From the NCBI RefSeq assembly GCF_018398395.1, contig NZ_JAHCBF010000014.1, positions 1 to 37,207 of the forward strand: a stretch of DNA of 37,207 nucleotides, given 5' to 3'. This document shows positions 1 to 9,311 of this stretch, piece by piece. Every line of letters starts with the position of its first letter. The stretch's first letter is position 1. The stretch is from Croceicoccus gelatinilyticus. GTDB lineage: Bacteria; Pseudomonadota; Alphaproteobacteria; Sphingomonadales; Sphingomonadaceae. The notes beneath the pieces are model-generated. The model did no database searches. It was not told the origin of the DNA and was given only the letters and a program-made list of their open reading frames with translations. A program made the position numbers and the translations under genes.

Positions 1-209
1 ACATAATAAAGCGGACAACTATCGTTCCCCGAAACTTCCTTCCGGGGGACTATGTCGTCCAGCTAAGTTGGCGACCGTCAGGAGCGAGCCGTTGAAGCGT
101 CGTCCCCGTCGGTGGAGCGGCATATATGTGGGGCTCTTGATTCGGTCAACAGCCGTTCTGGAAAAAGTTTGGCTTCAGGCGAACTTTTTTGCTCTCAGAT
201 CGGAAGAAT

Positions 210-232
210 GGCGGGAAACTGCCGTTTCCGCC
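210..232 (-). terminator. possible hairpin downstream of the asparaginase-domain gene
   Basis: A stem of about 9 bp (GGCGGGAAAC on one arm, GTTTCCGCC on the other, one bulge) with a 4-nt loop lies 24 nt past the asparaginase-domain stop codon. No clear U tract follows on the minus strand, so it is a weak terminator or simply a stable hairpin. Nothing else recognisable was found in positions 1-255; short open frames there look like chance. Confidence 0.25.
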
Positions 233-255
233 CCCTGCCGGCCCGAAAATTAGTT

Positions 256-747
256 TCAGATGGACACGAATGCACCTGCTTCGCGGTCCTTGCGGACGGC
301 CAAGCCGTCGAACACCGTTCCGTTCATCGTGATCCACACGCCCGGCTGCGCCGCCTGACAGCAGGCGAACGCCATGCCGAGATTGAACGGCGCATCGCTT
401 TCCTTGAATCGCGCCGGCGCCAAAGCGCCTGCCAGAACGATCGTGCGGTCTTTCAGATGTGCGAGCGCCTTGGCCGTCTCGGTCATCGTATCCGTGCCAT
501 GGGTGATGACGACGCGCTTTTCCGGAGCGGCCGCAATCGTCGCCGCGATCACGTCGCGATCAGCGTCAGTCAGTTCGAGGCTGTCCTTGCGCATGAGTTC
601 GACGACGCGGAACGGGTGCTTGACCCGTGCAGTGGTGAGGAGCTGTTCGATCACGCTGTCGCCGATCTTGTACTCGCTCAGCGCGTCGAAATACTGCTTA
701 TCGATGGTGCCACCAGTGGTGATCACGAGAATGGGGGGTCGGGTCAT
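256..747 (-). CDS. asparaginase-domain protein (short, N-terminal domain only)
   Basis: The 163-residue product matches the N-terminal domain of type I/II L-asparaginases. It has the TTGGTID motif near the N-terminus (the Thr is the usual nucleophile) and HGTDTMTETA about half way, which carries the second catalytic Thr-Asp pair. Full asparaginases are about 330 residues, and the C-terminal domain is absent; stand-alone versions of this length are known, so this need not be a truncation. I chose the ATG at 747 because GAGGG lies just upstream; an in-frame ATG at 783 lacks such a site and adds an unconserved extension. It is the last gene in line with the beta-oxidation operon, 83 nt after the acyl-CoA dehydrogenase stop. 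Amidohydrolase activity is inferred; the substrate is unknown. Confidence 0.8.
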   Translation of the reverse strand: MTRPPILVITTGGTIDKQYFDALSEYKIGDSVIEQLLTTARVKHPFRVVELMRKDSLELTDADRDVIAATIAAAPEKRVVITHGTDTMTETAKALAHLKDRTIVLAGALAPARFKESDAPFNLGMAFACCQAAQPGVWITMNGTVFDGLAVRKDREAGAFVSI

Positions 748-830
748 GGCCCGCCCTCTATCACTGGCGCGCGTTTGCGTCACCGATTGTTGGCGCAGGG
801 TCGGTGCTATTCCATCCCTGCGCCGGATAA

Positions 831-2621
831 TCAGAACGCGTCGTCGGCCAGAGCCATCATCGACTTCTTGCCTGCCTTGATGGCGAGGAAGTGTGCCGAC
901 ACCTGCGGCAGGATACGTTCGAAGTAGAACGTCGCCGTCTTGATCTTCGCGTTGTAGAACGCCTTGTCCTCTGCACCGAAGGCCAGCTTCATGCCGGAGA
1001 TCAGCGTAGAGCGGGCAAAGCAGTAGCCCATCGCGACAAGGCCGAAGAGCCTCAGGTACTCGGTCGCGGCAGCACCTGCCTCTTCCGGATCGGCCATGCC
1101 CTTCTGGGCGATGGTCGCGGTCGAAAGCTGCAAGGCACCGAAGGCCTTTTCCAGCCCGTCGATCATCGGCTTCATCGGGCCTTCGCCCTTGTTCGCCTCG
1201 ATGAACTCGGAAACCGGGTGGAAGAAGCTCTTGAGATAGCGCCCCATGTGCGCCCCCAGCTTGCGCCCGACGAGGTCCAGCGCCTGGATGCCGTTGGTGC
1301 CTTCATAGAGCATCGCGATACGCGCATCGCGCGCGTACTGTTCGACCCCGCTTTCGCGGATGTAGCCGTGACCGCCGTAGATCTGGATCGCGAGGTTCGC
1401 GTTCTCGTGCCCCAGATCGGTGAAGAGTGCCTTCACGATCGGCGTCATCAGCGCGACGAAATCCTCGGCGCGCTTGCGCAACTCAGGGTCCTCGGCGTGC
1501 TTTTCGGCATCAAGCGCGCGGGCAACCCATGCGCCGAGCGCGCGGCAGCCTTCGTTGTTGGCGCGCATCGTCATCAACATACGGCGCACGTCGGGATGGA
1601 CGATGATCGGGTCCGCGGCCTGATGGGGATACTTCGGTCCCGCCAGCGAGCGGCCCTGCACGCGGTCCTTCGCGTACCAGACGGCGGACTGGTAAGCCGC
1701 CTCGCCAATGCCCAGCCCCTGGATGCCGACGCCGAGGCGCGCGTTGTTCATCATCGTGAACATCGCGGCCATGCCCTTGTTCGGTTCGCCGACCAGCCAG
1801 CCGGTCGATTCCTCGAACAGCATCTGGCACGTGGCCGAGGCCTTGATGCCCATCTTATGCTCGATCGCGGGGCACGAAACGCCATTGGAGGGGCCCGGCG
1901 TGCCGTCATCCTTGGGAATGTACTTCGGCACGACGAAGAGCGAGATGCCCTTAACCCCTTCAGGCGCATCGGGCAGCCGCGCGAGGACAAGGTGAATGAT
2001 GTTGTCGGTCAGGTCATGCTCGCCCGCCGAGATGAAGATCTTCGAACCCGACACCTTGTAACTGCCGTCACCTGCCGGAACCGCGCGGGTGCGCAGCAGG
2101 CCGAGATCGGTGCCGCAGTGCGGTTCGGTAAGGCACATCGTGCCCGACCATTCGCCGCTGACCATCTTGGGCAGGTAGGTGTTCTTCAGATCGTCGGTCG
2201 CGTGCTTGGCAATCGCGCCGACGCCGCCGTGGGTCAGGCCCGGATACATGCCGAACGACAGGTTGGTCGAACAGGTCATTTCCTCGACCAGCTTGCTCAG
2301 CCGTTCGGGAAGCCCCTGCCCGCCCCATTCGGGATCGGACGACAGCGCGGCCCAGCCGTCCTGCGTGAACTGGTCGTAGGCTTCCTTGAACCCTGCGGGC
2401 GTACGCACGACGCCGTTTTCGTGGTGGCAGCCTTCCTCGTCGCCCGAACGGTTGAGCGGGAGCAGGACTTCCTGGCTGAACTTCGCGGCCTGTTCGAGGA
2501 CCGCGTTCATCAGGTCGGAATCGAATTCCTCCAGCGCGGGGATGTTGCCGAACCCGTCGTCGTGCCAGAGCTCTTCCAACACGAAACGCATGTCGCGCAG
2601 CGGTGCTTCATAGACTTGCAT
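831..2621 (-). CDS. acyl-CoA dehydrogenase (FadE-like, with C-terminal extension)
   Basis: This 596-residue FAD enzyme would carry out the first, alpha-beta dehydrogenation step of fatty acyl-CoA oxidation. Typical acyl-CoA dehydrogenases are about 380 residues; this one belongs to the long class with an extra C-terminal helical domain. Visible signatures are the central CLTEPHCGTDLG segment, the IYGGHGY motif, and LYEGTNGIQALDL near residue 435, which holds the usual catalytic Glu. The ATG at 2621 is preceded by GAAAGG. It starts 17 nt after the FadN-like gene, in the order fadA-fadN-fadE known from Bacillus subtilis. The long class also includes 3-methylmercaptopropionyl-CoA dehydrogenases, but the context favours ordinary acyl-CoA. 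Electrons would pass to ETF. Confidence 0.93.
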   Translation of the reverse strand: MQVYEAPLRDMRFVLEELWHDDGFGNIPALEEFDSDLMNAVLEQAAKFSQEVLLPLNRSGDEEGCHHENGVVRTPAGFKEAYDQFTQDGWAALSSDPEWGGQGLPERLSKLVEEMTCSTNLSFGMYPGLTHGGVGAIAKHATDDLKNTYLPKMVSGEWSGTMCLTEPHCGTDLGLLRTRAVPAGDGSYKVSGSKIFISAGEHDLTDNIIHLVLARLPDAPEGVKGISLFVVPKYIPKDDGTPGPSNGVSCPAIEHKMGIKASATCQMLFEESTGWLVGEPNKGMAAMFTMMNNARLGVGIQGLGIGEAAYQSAVWYAKDRVQGRSLAGPKYPHQAADPIIVHPDVRRMLMTMRANNEGCRALGAWVARALDAEKHAEDPELRKRAEDFVALMTPIVKALFTDLGHENANLAIQIYGGHGYIRESGVEQYARDARIAMLYEGTNGIQALDLVGRKLGAHMGRYLKSFFHPVSEFIEANKGEGPMKPMIDGLEKAFGALQLSTATIAQKGMADPEEAGAAATEYLRLFGLVAMGYCFARSTLISGMKLAFGAEDKAFYNAKIKTATFYFERILPQVSAHFLAIKAGKKSMMALADDAF

Positions 2622-2638
2622 CGATCGTGCCTTTCAAA

Positions 2639-4966
2639 TCAGTTGCGCAGCGGCTTGCCGGTTTCGAGCATATGCTCGACCCGGGCCTGGCTGCGCGGAT
2701 TGCGGACCAGCGCCATGAACGCCTCGCGCTCCAGTTCCAGCATCTGCTGTTCGGTCAGGGTGTCGGCCGCATCGGTATCGCCGCCGGTAAGAACGGTGGC
2801 GAGGTGCGAGGCGACAACGCCGTCATAGTCGGTCGCCTTGCCCTGTGCCTGGAATCCCTCGACCGCGAGATCGAGCGCAACCTTGCCGGTCGGACCCGGC
2901 AGGTTGAACGTAGGCGCCTCGGGCGGAGTATAGCCTTCCGCCATGGCCAGCGCGCGCTGCTTGGCGTCGGCCAGAAGGCGATCACGGTTCATGCTGATGC
3001 CGTCGTCCTTGCGCAGGAAGCCGAGTTCCATGGCCTGCGCCGCGGACTTGGCGACCGTCGCGGTCGAGACGATCTCGAACACCTTGGCGACCGGGGGCAT
3101 TGGCCCCTTGGGCAAGCCCGGCATATCGCGCCAACGCGACAGCATCTCGCCGCAGCCACCCCAGCCCGGGATCAGGCCGACGCCGCATTCGACAAGGCCG
3201 ATATAGCTTTCGGCGTGCGCCTGCACCGCATCGCAGTGGAGCAGGATCTCGCACCCGCCGCCCAGCGCCATGCCAGAAGGCGCGCCGACAACCGGGAACG
3301 GCGCATACTTCAGCGCCTTGTAGGTTTCCTGCCCGCCAGCGACGAGCTTCTCGATCTCGCCCCACGCCGCGATGTTTACCGCGAACAGGGCCAGACCAAG
3401 GTTCGCGCCCGTCGAGAACTGGCTGCCCTCGTTATAGACGACCATGGCCTTGTACTTCTCGGCCACCAGCGGGATCGCCTTGCCGATCAGCTTCATGACC
3501 TCGCCGTCGAGCGCGTTCATCTTGCCGGTAAATTCGAGGCAGACGACACCGTCGCCGACGTCCCACAGCGCAGCCGATGCATTTTTCATCAGCGGCTCTG
3601 CCGATAGCTTAACATCGGCAAGCAGTTCGACGCCTTCGGGGCGCGCGACATCGTGGTACTCGCCGTCGAGGCCGAGGTACTGACGCTTGCCGTTCTCGAG
3701 GCGATAGAAGGTCGCATCGCCAGCCGTCTCGAGGATCGCGGGGACAGGCGCGCCGTCGGCTTTCAACCGCTCGACCAGCTTGGCCGCACCGATCCGGTCG
3801 ATCAGCTCGAACGGACCGTACTTCCAGTTGTAGCCGAGCTTCATCGCTTCATCGATGGCGACAATATCATCGGCGGCTTCGGGAACGAGGCTGGCCGCAT
3901 AGGACAGCGTCTGACCAAGGATTGCCCAGGCATAGGCACCGAACTTGTCATCCGACGCGATCAGCGCGCCAAGATCGCCGCTCTTCACCGCGCGTGGCAG
4001 CGAGGCGGGCTTCACGCTCTTGCGATAGTGGCCCGATGCCAGGTCGACCGCTTCCTTAAGCCGCTGCCCGCCTTCGCGGTTGAGGCGATAGAAGCCGCCC
4101 TTCCCCTTCCGTCCGGTGTAGCCTTCCGCGATCATCTTGTTGATCAGCGGAATGTCACGCGCGATCGCCTGATAGGGATCGTCCTTAGGCAGGGTCGAGG
4201 TCAGGCTTTCCTGCAAGTAGGGCATCAGGTCCACGCCGACTAGATCGACGAGCCCGAACACGCCGGTCTTGGGCACGCCCATGGGCTTACCCGCAATGGC
4301 GTCGGCTTCCTCGACCGTCAGGCCAAGGTCCATCGCCGCGTTGATCGCCGCCTGTATCCAGAGCGTGCCGATACGGTTCGCGATGAAGCCGGGAGTGTCC
4401 TTGGCATCGACCACGGTCTTGCCCAGCACGCGGTCCGCGAAATCGCGGATGCGGGCGGCAAGGTCCATGTCGGTCGCGGGGCCGGTGACCAGTTCCAGCA
4501 GGCGCATATAGCGCGGCGGGTTGAAGAAGTGGGTGATGAAGAAGTCGCTCTTGAACGCGTCGGAGCGCCCTTCGACGAGATTTTCGAGCGGAATGGTCGA
4601 AGTGTTCGACGTCACCGCCGTGCCCGGCGTGCGGACCTTTTCGAGCTTTTCGTAGAGCGACTGCTTCAATGACAGCTTCTCGACGATCGCCTCGATCACC
4701 CAGTCGCACTCGGCGACCTTGTCGAGATGGTCCTCGATATTGCCGGTCTCGACCAGCTTGGCCGCGCGGTTCGACATGAACGGCGCGGGGTCGGCCTTCA
4801 GCATGCGCTTTACCGCACCTTCGGCGACTGCATTACGATCGTTCTCGTCGCGCACGATGTCGAGCAGGAGGACCGGCACGCCGCCATTGGCGACTTGTGC
4901 AGCAATTCCCGCGCCCATCGTGCCCGCGCCGATGACGCAGACCTTCTTGACGGGAGCCACGCTCAT
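2639..4966 (-). CDS. fadN: 3-hydroxyacyl-CoA dehydrogenase / enoyl-CoA hydratase fusion (FadN-type)
   Basis: The 775-residue product combines two beta-oxidation steps. The NAD-binding dehydrogenase domain comes first: VCVIGAGTMGAG begins at about residue 8, followed by two 3-hydroxyacyl-CoA dehydrogenase C-terminal segments to about residue 400. A crotonase domain follows at about 470-690 with GMALGGGCEILLHCD and ECGVGLIPGWGG, which hold the two expected acid residues. This order is opposite to E. coli FadB and matches Bacillus FadN. The start at 4966 is chosen because its A is shared with the thiolase TGA (TGATG), GGAGG lies about 8 nt upstream, and the Rossmann fold begins at once; an in-frame upstream codon at 5014 would sit inside the thiolase gene. 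Translational coupling to the thiolase is therefore likely. Confidence 0.93.
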   Translation of the reverse strand: MSVAPVKKVCVIGAGTMGAGIAAQVANGGVPVLLLDIVRDENDRNAVAEGAVKRMLKADPAPFMSNRAAKLVETGNIEDHLDKVAECDWVIEAIVEKLSLKQSLYEKLEKVRTPGTAVTSNTSTIPLENLVEGRSDAFKSDFFITHFFNPPRYMRLLELVTGPATDMDLAARIRDFADRVLGKTVVDAKDTPGFIANRIGTLWIQAAINAAMDLGLTVEEADAIAGKPMGVPKTGVFGLVDLVGVDLMPYLQESLTSTLPKDDPYQAIARDIPLINKMIAEGYTGRKGKGGFYRLNREGGQRLKEAVDLASGHYRKSVKPASLPRAVKSGDLGALIASDDKFGAYAWAILGQTLSYAASLVPEAADDIVAIDEAMKLGYNWKYGPFELIDRIGAAKLVERLKADGAPVPAILETAGDATFYRLENGKRQYLGLDGEYHDVARPEGVELLADVKLSAEPLMKNASAALWDVGDGVVCLEFTGKMNALDGEVMKLIGKAIPLVAEKYKAMVVYNEGSQFSTGANLGLALFAVNIAAWGEIEKLVAGGQETYKALKYAPFPVVGAPSGMALGGGCEILLHCDAVQAHAESYIGLVECGVGLIPGWGGCGEMLSRWRDMPGLPKGPMPPVAKVFEIVSTATVAKSAAQAMELGFLRKDDGISMNRDRLLADAKQRALAMAEGYTPPEAPTFNLPGPTGKVALDLAVEGFQAQGKATDYDGVVASHLATVLTGGDTDAADTLTEQQMLELEREAFMALVRNPRSQARVEHMLETGKPLRN

Positions 4967-6099
4967 CACACTGCCTCCAGAACCGTGGCAATACCCTGAC
5001 CACCGCCGATGCACTGGGTGGCAAGCGCGAACCTGCCGCCTTCTCGCTGGAGCAGCTGCGCCGCCTTGCCGGTAATGCGCGCGCCGGTCGCACCCAGCGG
5101 ATGCCCGATGGCAAGTGCGCCGCCGTCGATATTGACCTTCGCCTCGTCGAGGCCAAGGTCGCGGATGACCGCGATCGACTGGCTGGCAAAAGCCTCGTTG
5201 AGTTCGACGACGTCGAGATCGGCAGCCGTGATGCCTGCACGCTCCATCGCCTTGCGCGATGCGCCGATGGGCCCGATGCCCATAATTTCAGGCTTGCAGC
5301 CCGAAACAGCGACCGAGCGGACCTTGGCCATGACCTTGAGGCCGTTGGCCGCCGCATAATCGGCGCTCGTCACCAGCACCGCAGTCGCACCGTCGGTCAG
5401 CGGCGAGGACGTGCCCGCCGTGACCGTGCCGTTCGCGTCGAACGCCGTCTTCAGGCTAGCGAGCGTTTCGGCAGTCGTTTCAGGACGCGGCGTGCCGTCG
5501 GCCTCGACCATGCCCTTGCCCGTGTCGATCGCGACGATCTCGTCGGCAAGCTTGCCTGCCGCGATTGCAGCGGCGGTCTTCTGCTGGCTGCGCACGGCGA
5601 AAGCTTCCTGCTCCTCGCGGCCGATGTTCCATTCCTTCGCGACATTCTCTGCCGTCGTACCCATCGACATGTAGGCGGCGGTCGCCTTGGCCAGCGCCGG
5701 GTTCGGCATCGGGTTGAAGCCCATCATCGGCACACGGCTCATCGATTCGACGCCGCCGCATATGAAAGTATCGCCCGCACCCATCGCGATCTGGCCTGCG
5801 GCATAGTGGATCGAGGACATCGAGGACCCGCAGAACCGGTTAAGCGTCATGCCCGCCACCGAATGCGGCAAACCGGCCAGAAGACCGACGAGACGCGCGA
5901 TGTTGAAGCCCTGCTCCCCTTCCGGAAACGCACAGCCGAGCAGGAGATCTTCAAGATCTTCCGCCTTCACGCCCGTACGCTCAACAAGCGCGCGCACGAC
6001 TTGCGCGGCCATGTCGTCGGGACGGACCCGGGCGAGAGCGCCCTTGCCTGCGAGATGGAAGGGCGAACGGGCGTAACCCGCAATGACGATGTCGTTCAT
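4966..6099 (-). CDS. fadA: acetyl-CoA acyltransferase (thiolase)
   Basis: A 377-residue thiolase that would release acetyl-CoA in the last beta-oxidation step. It carries LNRFCGSSMSS with the nucleophilic Cys near residue 90, NEAFASQ, the GHPLGATG block with the catalytic His, and QCIGGGQG with the second Cys near the C-terminus. The length is normal for the family. The ATG at 6099 is preceded by CAGGA at a good distance. It is the first gene of the operon, and its stop codon overlaps the FadN start by one base. The catabolic (FadA) class is preferred over biosynthetic PhaA because of its neighbours. Confidence 0.94.
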   Translation of the reverse strand: MNDIVIAGYARSPFHLAGKGALARVRPDDMAAQVVRALVERTGVKAEDLEDLLLGCAFPEGEQGFNIARLVGLLAGLPHSVAGMTLNRFCGSSMSSIHYAAGQIAMGAGDTFICGGVESMSRVPMMGFNPMPNPALAKATAAYMSMGTTAENVAKEWNIGREEQEAFAVRSQQKTAAAIAAGKLADEIVAIDTGKGMVEADGTPRPETTAETLASLKTAFDANGTVTAGTSSPLTDGATAVLVTSADYAAANGLKVMAKVRSVAVSGCKPEIMGIGPIGASRKAMERAGITAADLDVVELNEAFASQSIAVIRDLGLDEAKVNIDGGALAIGHPLGATGARITGKAAQLLQREGGRFALATQCIGGGQGIATVLEAV

Positions 6100-6156
6100 G
6101 GAAATCCTGTCTCTCCGAAACGTCGATGGGGCGGCTTTGAGCCGCTTTCTGTCCTA

Positions 6157-6184
6157 ATAGTAAAATGCCTCCCCTATACGTCAA
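6157..6184 (-). promoter_or_regulatory. predicted sigma-70-like promoter of the beta-oxidation operon
   Basis: Read on the minus strand, TTGACG (6184-6179) and TACTAT (6162-6157) are separated by 16 bp, about 60 nt upstream of the thiolase start. The segment CCCTATACGTCAACC overlaps the -35 box and could be part of the binding site of the divergent MerR protein. The promoter boxes are seen; regulator binding is inferred. Confidence 0.45.
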
Positions 6185-6312
6185 CCAGATTCTGGGGTAC
6201 ACGCGACAAGGCGTCCCGGAATTGACGCGAGTTGCACTTTGCTGTTTTGAACGCGCATGGCCGCATCCGTATCCGGGATGGACAAGAGCCCAAGAGAAGA
6301 CACTGCGTGAGG

Positions 6313-6726
6313 ATGCCCTTGAACCCGATGGACGACCATGACCCCGGCGCGACGCACAAGGGCATTCAGGAAGTCGCCGAAATGCTCGGCGTCACGCAGC
6401 GCACTTTGCGTTTTTACGAGGACAACGGGCTGATCAGCCCGCAGCGCGTCAGCGGTACGCGCATCTATTCGCGCCGCGACGTGGGGCGCATGCAGCTGAT
6501 CCTGCGCGGCAAGCGCCTGGGCTTCAGCATTCGCGAGATTCGCGAGTTTCTGGATCTGTACGACAGCGATCCGGCGCAACACGGGCAGATGGATCACCTG
6601 CTGTCACGAGTGCGCGAAAAGATCAGCGACCTTCAGGCACAGCAGGTCGCGCTGGAAAAGACGATCGCGGAGCTTCTGCAGATCGAGGCCGAGGCTGCGG
6701 AACAGCTGGCCAAAGGCGAGGACTGA
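6313..6726 (+). CDS. MerR-family transcriptional regulator
   Basis: A MerR-type regulator of about 137 residues. The N-terminal winged HTH reads from IQEVAEMLGV through TLRFYEDNGLISP to the second helical block RDVGRMQLILRGKRLGFSIREIREFL, followed by a C-terminal coiled coil rich in Glu, Gln and Leu that should dimerise. No cysteine cluster for metal sensing is visible, which fits the fatty-acid or acyl-CoA responsive MerR group. It is divergent to fadA across about 210 nt, so control of the beta-oxidation operon is the obvious inference. The start is uncertain: GTG at 6307 has GAGAAG 7 nt upstream, and ATG at 6313 or 6328 is also possible; the HTH is intact in all three. Confidence 0.88.
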   Translation: MPLNPMDDHDPGATHKGIQEVAEMLGVTQRTLRFYEDNGLISPQRVSGTRIYSRRDVGRMQLILRGKRLGFSIREIREFLDLYDSDPAQHGQMDHLLSRVREKISDLQAQQVALEKTIAELLQIEAEAAEQLAKGED

Positions 6727-6768
6727 GCCCTCGCCCCCCCCCTGAGGCCGGCACTTAGCGACCGGCGC

Positions 6769-8595
6769 TTAGGCCGGACGTCCCTTCTTGCCCTTCGGCT
6801 TGAACTTGCCGCCGGGCTTGCCCTTGCCGCCGAACGGCTTTCCCTTGCCGTCCTTCGGCTTGCCAAAGGACTTGCCTTGCGGCTTGCCGCCCGGCCTGCC
6901 CTGCGGCGGGCCCGACCGGTTCGGCTTGGCACGATGCACCATCGGCTTTGAAGGCTTGCCGCCATGGCCGCGTGCAGCTTCGCGCGGGCCTTCCGACGGT
7001 TCGATGTTCACGATGCCGCGATCGTCATCCTCGTTCGCGGTGCGCAGCAGCGTCGCGGCGAACTTGTCGGCAATCGCGGTCGGCACCTGGAAGTGCGTCT
7101 CGTACTGGCCGATGCGGATCGCGCCGACTTCGGCGCGCGTGATGTGACCACGGCGGCAGAGCAGCGGCAGGATCCAGCGCGGGTCGGCGTTCTGGCGGCG
7201 GCCGATGTCCATGCGGAACCACTGCACGTCCTCGAAACCGGGGCGGTGACGCTCCTTCTGCGCCTCGCGGCGGGCTTCGGGGGTGTTCTCGGTGATTTCC
7301 TCGGGCTCGGGCAGCTTCGAACGAAAAGCGCGGACGAGCGAGGCGGCGATGTCCTGCGGCGAACGTTCGGCCAGCAGCCTTTCGGCCAGAGCCTGGTCTT
7401 CCTCGTCGAACTCAGTCGGCTGGAGCAGCGTCGAAAGCAGGCGTTCGCGGTCCTGAGCGCGGATCGCGTCGCGCGAAGGCGCCTCGATCCAGTCTGCCTC
7501 GATCTTGGCTCCGCGCAGCATGCCTTCGACGCGGCGGCGGCGCGGATAGGGAACGATGATGACCGCCGTGCCCTTCTTGCCCGCGCGGCCGGTGCGGCCC
7601 GAACGGTGCTGAAGCGTTTCGGCATCGCGCGGGATTTCGACATGAACGACGAGGCTGAGCGAAGGCAGGTCGATACCGCGCGCGGCAACGTCGGTGGCAA
7701 CACAGACGCGGGCGCGGCGATCACGCAGAGCCTGGAGCGCATGGTTACGCTCCGACTGCGAATGTTCGCCAGACAAGGCAACGACGGCAAAGCCGCGCTC
7801 CTGCAGCGTTGCGTGCAGACGGCGGACATTGTCGCGCGTCGCGCAGAACAGGATCGCGGTCTCTGCTTCATGGAAGCGCAGCAGGTTCACGACCGCAGCC
7901 TCGATCTCTGCGGGCGATACGGTGACGGCCTGGTAAGTGATGTCGCCGTGGCCACGCTCGTCACCGACGGTCGAGATGCGCAGCGCGTCGTGCTGATAGC
8001 GGCGGGCCAGCGCCTCGATCGGCTTGGGCATCGTGGCCGAGAACAGCAGCGTGCGGCGGTTGTCGGGCGTCGCGTCGAGAATTTCTTCAAGGTCTTCGCG
8101 GAAGCCCATGTCGAGCATCTCGTCCGCTTCGTCGAGGACGGCAACACGCAGGTTCGACAGGTCGAGCGCGCCGCGTTCGAGGTGGTCGCGAAGGCGGCCC
8201 GGCGTGCCGACGACGATATGCGCGCCGCGCTGCAGGTTGCGGCGTTCCTTCGACGGATCCATCCCGCCAACGCACGTCGCGATCCATGCGCCCGCCTGCT
8301 TGTAGAGCCAAGTCAGTTCACGGCTAACCTGCAGGGCTAACTCGCGGGTCGGCGCGATCACCAGCGCCAGCGGCGCGCCGGAAGGCGGAAGCTGCTCGTC
8401 ACCGCGCAGCAGCGTCTCGGCGAACGCAAGACCGAAGGCGACGGTCTTGCCCGAACCGGTTTGCGCCGAAACGACAAGGTCGCGGCCAGCCGCTTCGGGC
8501 GCGACGACGGCGGACTGGACCGCGGTCAGCGCAGTGTATCCGCGCTCTTCAATCGCGTTGGCCAGGATGGGGGGAAGGTTCGAAAAGGACATCAT
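6769..8595 (-). CDS. DEAD-box ATP-dependent RNA helicase, DbpA-like with basic tail
   Basis: The 608-residue helicase has all core motifs in order: AVQSAV (Q motif), AQTGSGKT (Walker A), PTRELA, TPGR, DEADEML, SAT, then in the second RecA domain ARGID and HRSGRTGRAG. Residues near 450-530 resemble the DbpA RNA-binding domain (DVQWFRMDIGRR, then the GHITRAEVGAIRIG block). The last 50 or so residues are a low-complexity Lys/Gly/Pro tail (repeated GKP and GGK), probably a disordered RNA-binding tail. A role in ribosome assembly or cold-stress RNA remodelling is inferred from the family. The start was set at the double ATG (8595/8592) because sequence before it, back to 8658, is unlike the family. 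The gene is convergent with the MerR gene. Confidence 0.93.
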   Translation of the reverse strand: MMSFSNLPPILANAIEERGYTALTAVQSAVVAPEAAGRDLVVSAQTGSGKTVAFGLAFAETLLRGDEQLPPSGAPLALVIAPTRELALQVSRELTWLYKQAGAWIATCVGGMDPSKERRNLQRGAHIVVGTPGRLRDHLERGALDLSNLRVAVLDEADEMLDMGFREDLEEILDATPDNRRTLLFSATMPKPIEALARRYQHDALRISTVGDERGHGDITYQAVTVSPAEIEAAVVNLLRFHEAETAILFCATRDNVRRLHATLQERGFAVVALSGEHSQSERNHALQALRDRRARVCVATDVAARGIDLPSLSLVVHVEIPRDAETLQHRSGRTGRAGKKGTAVIIVPYPRRRRVEGMLRGAKIEADWIEAPSRDAIRAQDRERLLSTLLQPTEFDEEDQALAERLLAERSPQDIAASLVRAFRSKLPEPEEITENTPEARREAQKERHRPGFEDVQWFRMDIGRRQNADPRWILPLLCRRGHITRAEVGAIRIGQYETHFQVPTAIADKFAATLLRTANEDDDRGIVNIEPSEGPREAARGHGGKPSKPMVHRAKPNRSGPPQGRPGGKPQGKSFGKPKDGKGKPFGGKGKPGGKFKPKGKKGRPA

Positions 8596-8894
8596 GATCT
8601 CGAAAAAGCAGGCCGCGCCGCAAAGGCGACGGACCGGGGGCACGCATATGGAATTCAAAGGGGCGATCTATCCAGCCTCGCGGGCGTCAGCCGGCTGCTC
8701 GGACGATCGGGTCTAAACCCAAGTTGCGGGCCCCATATAGACAAACGCGGCGTTTGGCTCGCATTCTTTTCAAAAAGAGCGCGCAGCACCCGAAAATTGG
8801 TCCTGCCGATCATCGAAACGCAGACCGGCGCGGGGGCAAGATCGGAACGAATCGTGGGAAAATAGGTTGTTTTGGCAAAGGGGTCGCACCCGAA

Positions 8895-9149
8895 TTGGAC
8901 AACGGAAACGCACACTTGCAAAGACAGACCCCGGACCTGGTAGAAACGATCACGGATGCACTAGGCGATACGATAATCAGACTTCTCGCAACGCACGTGG
9001 GCTTCGGCCCTGACACGGTTGGCGCCCGTGACGAAGTGCAGGCGATGTTCTTTACGCTGGCGAGATATTCCAGAACCGAAGGCCGGGAAGACGTAGCACA
9101 ACGCCTCAGCGGCTATGCCACCGCATCTCTCAAGGGCACGCAGCACTAG
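8895..9149 (+). CDS. small hypothetical protein (84 residues)
   Basis: I do not recognise this protein. The open frame can begin as far up as 8724, but only the part from 8895 on looks protein-like: a Leu-rich helix (DLVETITDALGDTIIRLLATHVG) followed by a helical, charged stretch ending in a short Ser/Thr tail. I chose the TTG at 8895 because AAAGGGG lies about 10 nt upstream. No signal peptide or membrane segment is visible. It stands alone between the divergent helicase gene and the efflux operon, so the context gives no function. Codon use matches the GC-rich surroundings. Confidence 0.5.
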   Translation: MDNGNAHLQRQTPDLVETITDALGDTIIRLLATHVGFGPDTVGARDEVQAMFFTLARYSRTEGREDVAQRLSGYATASLKGTQH

Positions 9150-9283
9150 CTGCGCCCCCAAAACATTTTCGGATACGTCCGAGTTCCCGGTGCAGCGCGC
9201 TGACTAACCCACACACAGCCGCCGGAAGCCCCCAACTTGCAGTTTTCGCGATCAACGTGGTGCAAATCGCAACACACATGATC

Positions 9284-9311
9284 TTGCGCAATTTAGTTAG
9301 TGCGCTAACTA
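9284..9311 (+). promoter_or_regulatory. candidate promoter of the efflux operon, overlapping the operator
   Basis: TTGCGC (9284-9289) and TAACTA (9306-9311) with 16 bp between them fit a weak sigma-70-type promoter. The predicted transcript start falls near 9318, almost at the marR ATG (9319), and no Shine-Dalgarno sequence is visible, so the mRNA may be leaderless. The -10 box lies inside the palindrome, so repressor binding would block RNA polymerase. Confidence 0.4.

Noticed and set aside
68-253. Small plus-strand frame before the asparaginase gene
   Set aside because: Starts with TTG, lacks a ribosome binding site and has no domain; probably chance.
891-2828. Very long open frame on the plus strand
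   Set aside because: It is antisense to the acyl-CoA dehydrogenase and has no recognisable domain; GC-rich codon use creates such shadows. The same applies to the plus-strand frame at 6964-8340 opposite the helicase.
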